Assembly: GCA_964492825.1 (NCBI GenBank)
Contig: CAZBLP010000062.1
Span: 1-9,740, forward strand
From: CAZBLP01 sp964492825
GTDB taxonomy: Bacteria; DYJV01
Reading direction: 5' to 3'
DNA: 9,740 nt
The translations under genes were made by a program, and so were the position numbers. The notes under the pieces were generated by a model, which was not told the origin of the DNA, did not search any database, and saw only the letters and a program-made list of their open reading frames with translations. Within the stretch, counting starts at the first letter, position 1, and each line of letters opens with the position of its first letter. This document shows, one piece after another, positions 6,917-9,740 of this stretch.

Positions 6917-8762
6917 AATCTTCCATTGTAAAATTTTTGCTTAAATTCGAATCTGTCAATATATACGGCATTAAAGAGCTATTATATTTTATCAATTTAA
7001 ATTTAATATCCTGAGAGATAGCCTGATTGTTTATATACGTGGAATAACAACTTCCATAGGTAAAATAATCATCAGTACAGTGTTCAAGGCATGGTAAATA
7101 ATTGTAAATTTTTTTAAATTTATTTTTCATGCTTTCAATGCTTTTTCCGAAATTTTCACTCACTTTGAATTTAAAATCACTATTTTTTTTAGTAAACACA
7201 TTAAAAATATCCTTTGAATTATCATATTCTTCAAAATAAAAACTATCTTTTTTGTCTTTATTTTTAGCAATTAACAAATAATCAGATAAAAATTTAATAT
7301 CAATATATCTGTTAAACTGGTTTGTAACATCTGTAGTAGCAAAAAATATTGGAAAACTATAGGAATAATATTTATTTAAAAATTTATTAAAGTTTATATT
7401 TTCATATGCATCAAACAAAGTCCCCTTTTTATTGAAACAATTTATAAGATAATTGGCCTTTAAAGATTTTCGAGAAATTTGACAAATATCATTTCTAAAA
7501 TTAGCTATTTTTTTTAAATAAGCTGTTTGAAAAATAGGATTGTCTCCCATGGTTATATAGTAACCATTCACCGGTTTGGTAAATAAATGATCTATTCTGC
7601 TTTGATATATGGCAATATTGTTGCTCCACAAATTATCATGGAACCTAATGGGAAATATTATAAAATAAAAAAAAGGTAATATAGTAAAAAGATAATATAC
7701 GTATTTATATTTTCTTTTTATTAAAGAGCTTAAATAAAAAAAACCAAAAGCGCTTAAAACAGCAAAAATTCCGAACATAGGCAAAAAATATTGATTTGCA
7801 GCAATATAGTAATCGACTATTGTTGGGTGAATAGCTGAAAGAGTTAATTTCCCAATTAATATCGAATATGAAAAAAAAGATAATATGAAAAATATAAAAA
7901 GTTTTTTATTAATCTTGAAGAGAAAAAATACTCCTAAAATAAAAAATAAATATGTAAAATAAAGGGGAAAATTTGTTTGTATGACTTTAATATTATTAAC
8001 AATTGTATATAAATACCCGTCTAAAAAAGAATATGTATTTTTCATTACAGATATTGAGCTGCCGGAATACACCCCTCTGAATATATAGTAGTTAATACAC
8101 TCCCATAAATTTACTTTCATTGGAAAAAAAGTAAAAGCTTGTTTTGACAATTTTATAAAAATATAAAAATTTATCACTATACCTGTAAGAAAATATAAAA
8201 AAGATAATACAAAATTTTTAAAAAATTCACGTCTGAAAATTACAGCTAAATAAAATGCCGGAAATATCATGAACAATGCCGTGTGGTGACATGAAAAAGC
8301 CAAACCTAAAATAAAAAAATATAAAAATTGTATTTTTCTTTTATATCCGTCCAATATGACAGTAATACCTAAATATATTAAAATGGAAACAATTAACATA
8401 TTTAATGTATAAAATTTTTGAACAAGTGACTGGTTAAAAAAACTGTATGATAGAAAAATTGAAATACCGGCAAATATGGAAGCTAAATCAGATTTTGTTA
8501 TTTTTTGAACAATTTTACAAAAAAAATAAATGGATAACGACGCAAAAACAGAAGAAAAAAAAGATATTCTGAAAGCAATTGTTCCTAAAGGTAAAAATGT
8601 TAATAATTTTGCCAGTATTGTATAAACAGGATATCCTGAAGGGTGAGCTATTCCGTTTAATGCTATTGATGTTACAAGTTCAGCACCGTCACCTGATGTT
8701 ATATTCAACGGCAGAAAATAAATAAAAATTAACTGGAACAGCAGTACCAATAATACAATCAT
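6906..8762 (-). CDS. DUF2723 family GT-C membrane glycosyltransferase (putative O-mannosyltransferase-like)
   Basis: This 618-residue protein has about ten hydrophobic segments in its first 372 residues and then a roughly 245-residue soluble C-terminal part. The first loop has SGDGAE (23-28) and HPSGYP (40-45), followed by KFYTLNM (116-122), CHH (158-160) and, in the soluble part, YITMGDNPIFQTAY (402-415). These match the DUF2723 signature (acidic loop after TM1, HPPGYP-like motif, then GDN-F-Y), the family that includes TMEM260-type protein O-mannosyltransferases. GT-C enzymes use polyprenyl-phosphate sugars and act on the periplasmic face; D25/E28 are candidate catalytic residues by analogy. 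A C-rich patch (C558, C562, C572) lies near the end. It starts 21 bases after the pilin stop with only a weak AAAG site and overlaps the next gene by 11 bases. Family fairly sure; substrate and donor are inferred. No Wzy_C/PglL-type signature was seen. Confidence 0.85.
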   Translation of the reverse strand: MIVLLVLLFQLIFIYFLPLNITSGDGAELVTSIALNGIAHPSGYPVYTILAKLLTFLPLGTIAFRISFFSSVFASLSIYFFCKIVQKITKSDLASIFAGISIFLSYSFFNQSLVQKFYTLNMLIVSILIYLGITVILDGYKRKIQFLYFFILGLAFSCHHTALFMIFPAFYLAVIFRREFFKNFVLSFLYFLTGIVINFYIFIKLSKQAFTFFPMKVNLWECINYYIFRGVYSGSSISVMKNTYSFLDGYLYTIVNNIKVIQTNFPLYFTYLFFILGVFFLFKINKKLFIFFILSFFSYSILIGKLTLSAIHPTIVDYYIAANQYFLPMFGIFAVLSAFGFFYLSSLIKRKYKYVYYLFTILPFFYFIIFPIRFHDNLWSNNIAIYQSRIDHLFTKPVNGYYITMGDNPIFQTAYLKKIANFRNDICQISRKSLKANYLINCFNKKGTLFDAYENINFNKFLNKYYSYSFPIFFATTDVTNQFNRYIDIKFLSDYLLIAKNKDKKDSFYFEEYDNSKDIFNVFTKKNSDFKFKVSENFGKSIESMKNKFKKIYNYLPCLEHCTDDYFTYGSCYSTYINNQAISQDIKFKLIKYNSSLMPYILTDSNLSKNFTMEDYVK

Positions 8763-8783
8763 ATAATTAACTTTAAATTATTT

Positions 8784-9146
8784 TTAAGGAGATACAGAGC
8801 AAGATACTTCGTTGTAATAATTGGAGAATGTAATATTACAACTGATTGAAACAGATGAAACCGTTAAATTATTACTTGATAAACTCATAGAGCCATTATT
8901 GTTTAATGTTACAACTATATTATCAGAAGATTTAGGTATTGAACATTGAAGGGTTGTTATAGATGAATTATCAGCATTTTCAGCTCCAAGTTGGCTTAAA
9001 CAGCTTGCTATTGCCTGTTGTGCTGCAGCTGCAGCAGATTTTCTTTTGTATTTTGAAAATTGAGGAATAGCTATAACTGCCAAAATACCGATAATTGCAA
9101 CAACAACTAAAAGCTCAATTAATGTAAAACCCTTTTCTCCATTCAT
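8784..9146 (-). CDS. Type IV prepilin (four-cysteine paralogue)
   Basis: This 120-residue protein is a class III (type IVa-like) prepilin. A six-residue leader MNGEKG is cut before F7, giving the FTLIE mature start with Glu at mature position 5, needed for methylation and assembly. The hydrophobic helix IELLVVVAIIGILAVIAIP (10-28) follows, then the alanine-rich amphipathic helix (38-50). The globular part is short and rich in Ser, Thr and Asn, with C49, C68, C103 and C116, enough for two disulfides. The mature chain of 114 residues is shorter than the usual 140-160. It closely resembles the upstream prepilin at 9207-9578, clearly a tandem duplicate. Its ATG is only about a dozen bases after a terminator-like hairpin and has no visible Shine-Dalgarno site, so its expression is probably lower and depends on read-through. 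It is followed 21 bases later by the DUF2723 gene. Confidence 0.93.
   Translation of the reverse strand: MNGEKGFTLIELLVVVAIIGILAVIAIPQFSKYKRKSAAAAAQQAIASCLSQLGAENADNSSITTLQCSIPKSSDNIVVTLNNNGSMSLSSNNLTVSSVSISCNITFSNYYNEVSCSVSP
9044..9138. repeat. Direct repeat copy 1: conserved 5' end of the second pilin gene
   Basis: This 95-base segment encodes the cleavage site, assembly helix and start of the basic segment of the downstream pilin. By hand alignment at an offset of 408 bases it differs from 9452-9546 at 8 positions. The remainder of the two genes is much less alike, so this is a duplicated gene whose 5' part is constrained or homogenised. Confidence 0.8.
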
Positions 9147-9153
9147 TTGTTTT

Positions 9154-9187
9154 AAAAAGTAAAAAGCGGGAAATTCCCGCTTTTTAC
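9154..9187 (-). terminator. Intrinsic terminator between the two pilin genes
   Basis: On the minus strand the stem GTAAAAAGCGGGA (9187-9175) pairs perfectly with TCCCGCTTTTTAC (9171-9159) around a three-base loop, a 13-bp hairpin with a six-pair GC-rich centre. It is followed by TTTTT (9158-9154), and the 3' arm itself contains five Ts. It lies 19 bases after the stop of the first pilin gene, inside the 60-base gap. Termination here would yield an abundant monocistronic pilin mRNA, with the second pilin and glycosylation genes transcribed only by read-through. Confidence 0.85.
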
Positions 9188-9206
9188 CTAATATTTTGGC
9201 AATTAT

Positions 9207-9578
9207 CTAATAGGTACAGCTAACTTCATTATTCGAAATCGTACAAGTTACAGTTACTCCAGAAACAGCACCCGAACATGCACCACTAAAATCAATATTA
9301 CCACTGGTATCTATAGTCAAAGTACATGTAGCACTACCTTTTGGCAAGTTACAAGTTAAACTGGTCATGGAACTGTTATCAGCATTAGTGGCAGCCAAAT
9401 CACTCATACAAGTGGCAATTGCACTTTGTGCCGAACCTGCTGCAGCTTTCTTTTTGTACTTTGAAAATTGAGGAATAGCAATAGCAGCTAAAATACCGAT
9501 AATAGCAACAACAATTAAAAGCTCAATTAATGTAAAACCTTTTTCTTCTTTGATTTTTTTTCTTACTTCAGAAATCAT
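9207..9578 (-). CDS. Type IV prepilin, likely major pilin (six-cysteine paralogue)
   Basis: This 123-residue prepilin has a 14-residue basic leader ending in EEKG, cleaved before F15 by the prepilin peptidase PilD. The mature protein starts FTLIE with the conserved Glu at mature position 5 and continues with the hydrophobic assembly helix (LLIVVAIIGILAAIAIP, 20-36) and the QFSKYKKKAAAGSAQ segment. The 109-residue mature chain is short for type IVa pilins. Cysteines lie at 57, 76, 85, 101, 112 and 121. Four correspond to those of the neighbouring pilin (mature positions 43 and 62 are identical in both), and C85/C101 look like an extra disulfide pair. It has the best ribosome site in the window (AAGGAGG, 5-base spacer), is first in the gene run and is followed by a strong terminator, all of which fit a highly expressed major pilin. 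It could instead be a pseudopilin, but no type II secretion gene is seen. Confidence 0.94.
   Translation of the reverse strand: MISEVRKKIKEEKGFTLIELLIVVAIIGILAAIAIPQFSKYKKKAAAGSAQSAIATCMSDLAATNADNSSMTSLTCNLPKGSATCTLTIDTSGNIDFSGACSGAVSGVTVTCTISNNEVSCTY
9452..9546. repeat. Direct repeat copy 2: conserved 5' end of the first pilin gene
   Basis: Partner of 9044-9138. Several of the 8 differences change the residue (for example the third-helix residues V/A and T/A), so it is not a very recent copy. The pair could support recombination between the two pilin genes, which would delete the terminator and produce a chimeric pilin. Confidence 0.8.
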
Positions 9579-9583
9579 TTTTT

Positions 9584-9590
9584 CCTCCTT
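9584..9590 (-). promoter_or_regulatory. Strong Shine-Dalgarno site of the first pilin gene
   Basis: On the minus strand AAGGAGG is followed by five As and then the ATG at 9578. This is a near-consensus site at optimal spacing and fixes the start. None of the other eight genes in the window has one this good, consistent with high translation of the major pilin. Confidence 0.88.
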
Positions 9591-9740
9591 TTTAATGATT
9601 TTTCTTTTTATAATTTAATAAAACAAAATAGTATGTAATTCAAATCACAAATTAATAAAATTTAACAAACATCTTATTGGGGTAAATTAAAACATTATTA
9701 TATAAAAATCAAGTTAAATTTTTTTTTTTTCAATTTATTT
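9591..9740 (-). promoter_or_regulatory. Presumed promoter region of the pilin genes (elements uncertain)
   Basis: No gene is seen in these 150 bases. They must hold, or lie just downstream of, the pilin promoter. Candidate sigma-70 elements on the minus strand are a perfect TATAAT at 9702-9697 without a well-spaced -35, and TTGAAT (9643-9638) with a 17-base spacer to TATTAA (9620-9615), which would leave a leader of about 30 bases. Such matches are cheap in DNA this AT-rich. I looked for a sigma-54 GG-N10-GC promoter, common for pilin genes, and found none. A 12-base T run on the plus strand (9719-9730) may add curvature. Confidence 0.35.

Noticed and set aside
8784..9578. Type II secretion pseudopilins
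   Set aside because: The heads lack the usual GspG-type features I would expect, there is no gsp gene nearby, and the tandem pilin arrangement with a strong ribosome site and terminator fits a major pilin better.
9591..9740. Sigma-54 promoter for the pilin gene
   Set aside because: No GG-N10-GC (TGGCAC/TTGCA-like) element was found on the minus strand in this AT-rich region.
1..9740. CRISPR array, tRNA/rRNA, insertion sequence or attachment site
   Set aside because: No regularly spaced repeats, cloverleaf-like segments, transposase motifs or terminal inverted repeats were seen; the many homopolymer runs are ordinary for this base composition.

Overview
The window is a low-GC stretch, with long A/T runs between and inside genes, from what looks like a Gram-negative bacterium with type IV pili and a lipopolysaccharide-like surface glycan. 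That reading rests on class III prepilins, a heptosyltransferase-family (GT9) enzyme and nucleotide-sugar genes. The taxon cannot be fixed by eye. AT-rich Deferribacterota, Desulfurellales/Hippea-like or Campylobacterota-like lineages would fit, but this is only an impression.

All nine genes I support lie on the minus strand, so transcription runs from right to left. Region A (about 9740 to 6284) holds two tandem, related prepilin genes separated by a strong intrinsic-terminator hairpin. They are followed by a DUF2723-type GT-C membrane glycosyltransferase, and then by a small membrane protein with a TPR-like helical part that overlaps the glycosyltransferase by 11 bases. Region B (6199 to 4392) holds a GT9 glycosyltransferase and a GT2 polyprenyl-phosphate-mannose-synthase-like enzyme, joined by a 4-base ATGA overlap. 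Region C (4343 to beyond base 1) is a tight three-gene unit: CDP-glucose 4,6-dehydratase, then a NeuB-SAF-cupin three-domain protein 3 bases downstream, then a thiamine-diphosphate enzyme of the acetolactate-synthase/YerE type (4-base overlap) that runs off the left edge.

Two systems suggest themselves, both by inference. First, the pilins next to a DUF2723 GT-C enzyme, with a polyprenyl-P-sugar synthase a few genes on, could be a pilin or periplasmic protein O-glycosylation module. Second, the RfbG, NeuB-like and ThDP-enzyme trio could build an unusual branched or chain-extended CDP-linked sugar. RfbG would supply the 4-keto acceptor, the NeuB-like enzyme could make an alpha-keto acid, and the ThDP enzyme could decarboxylate a keto acid and ligate the remainder to a sugar ketone. 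The cytidylyltransferase (RfbF) expected upstream of RfbG is not in the window.

No tRNA, rRNA, CRISPR array, insertion sequence or attachment site was recognised. No gene-free stretch exceeds about 160 bases.
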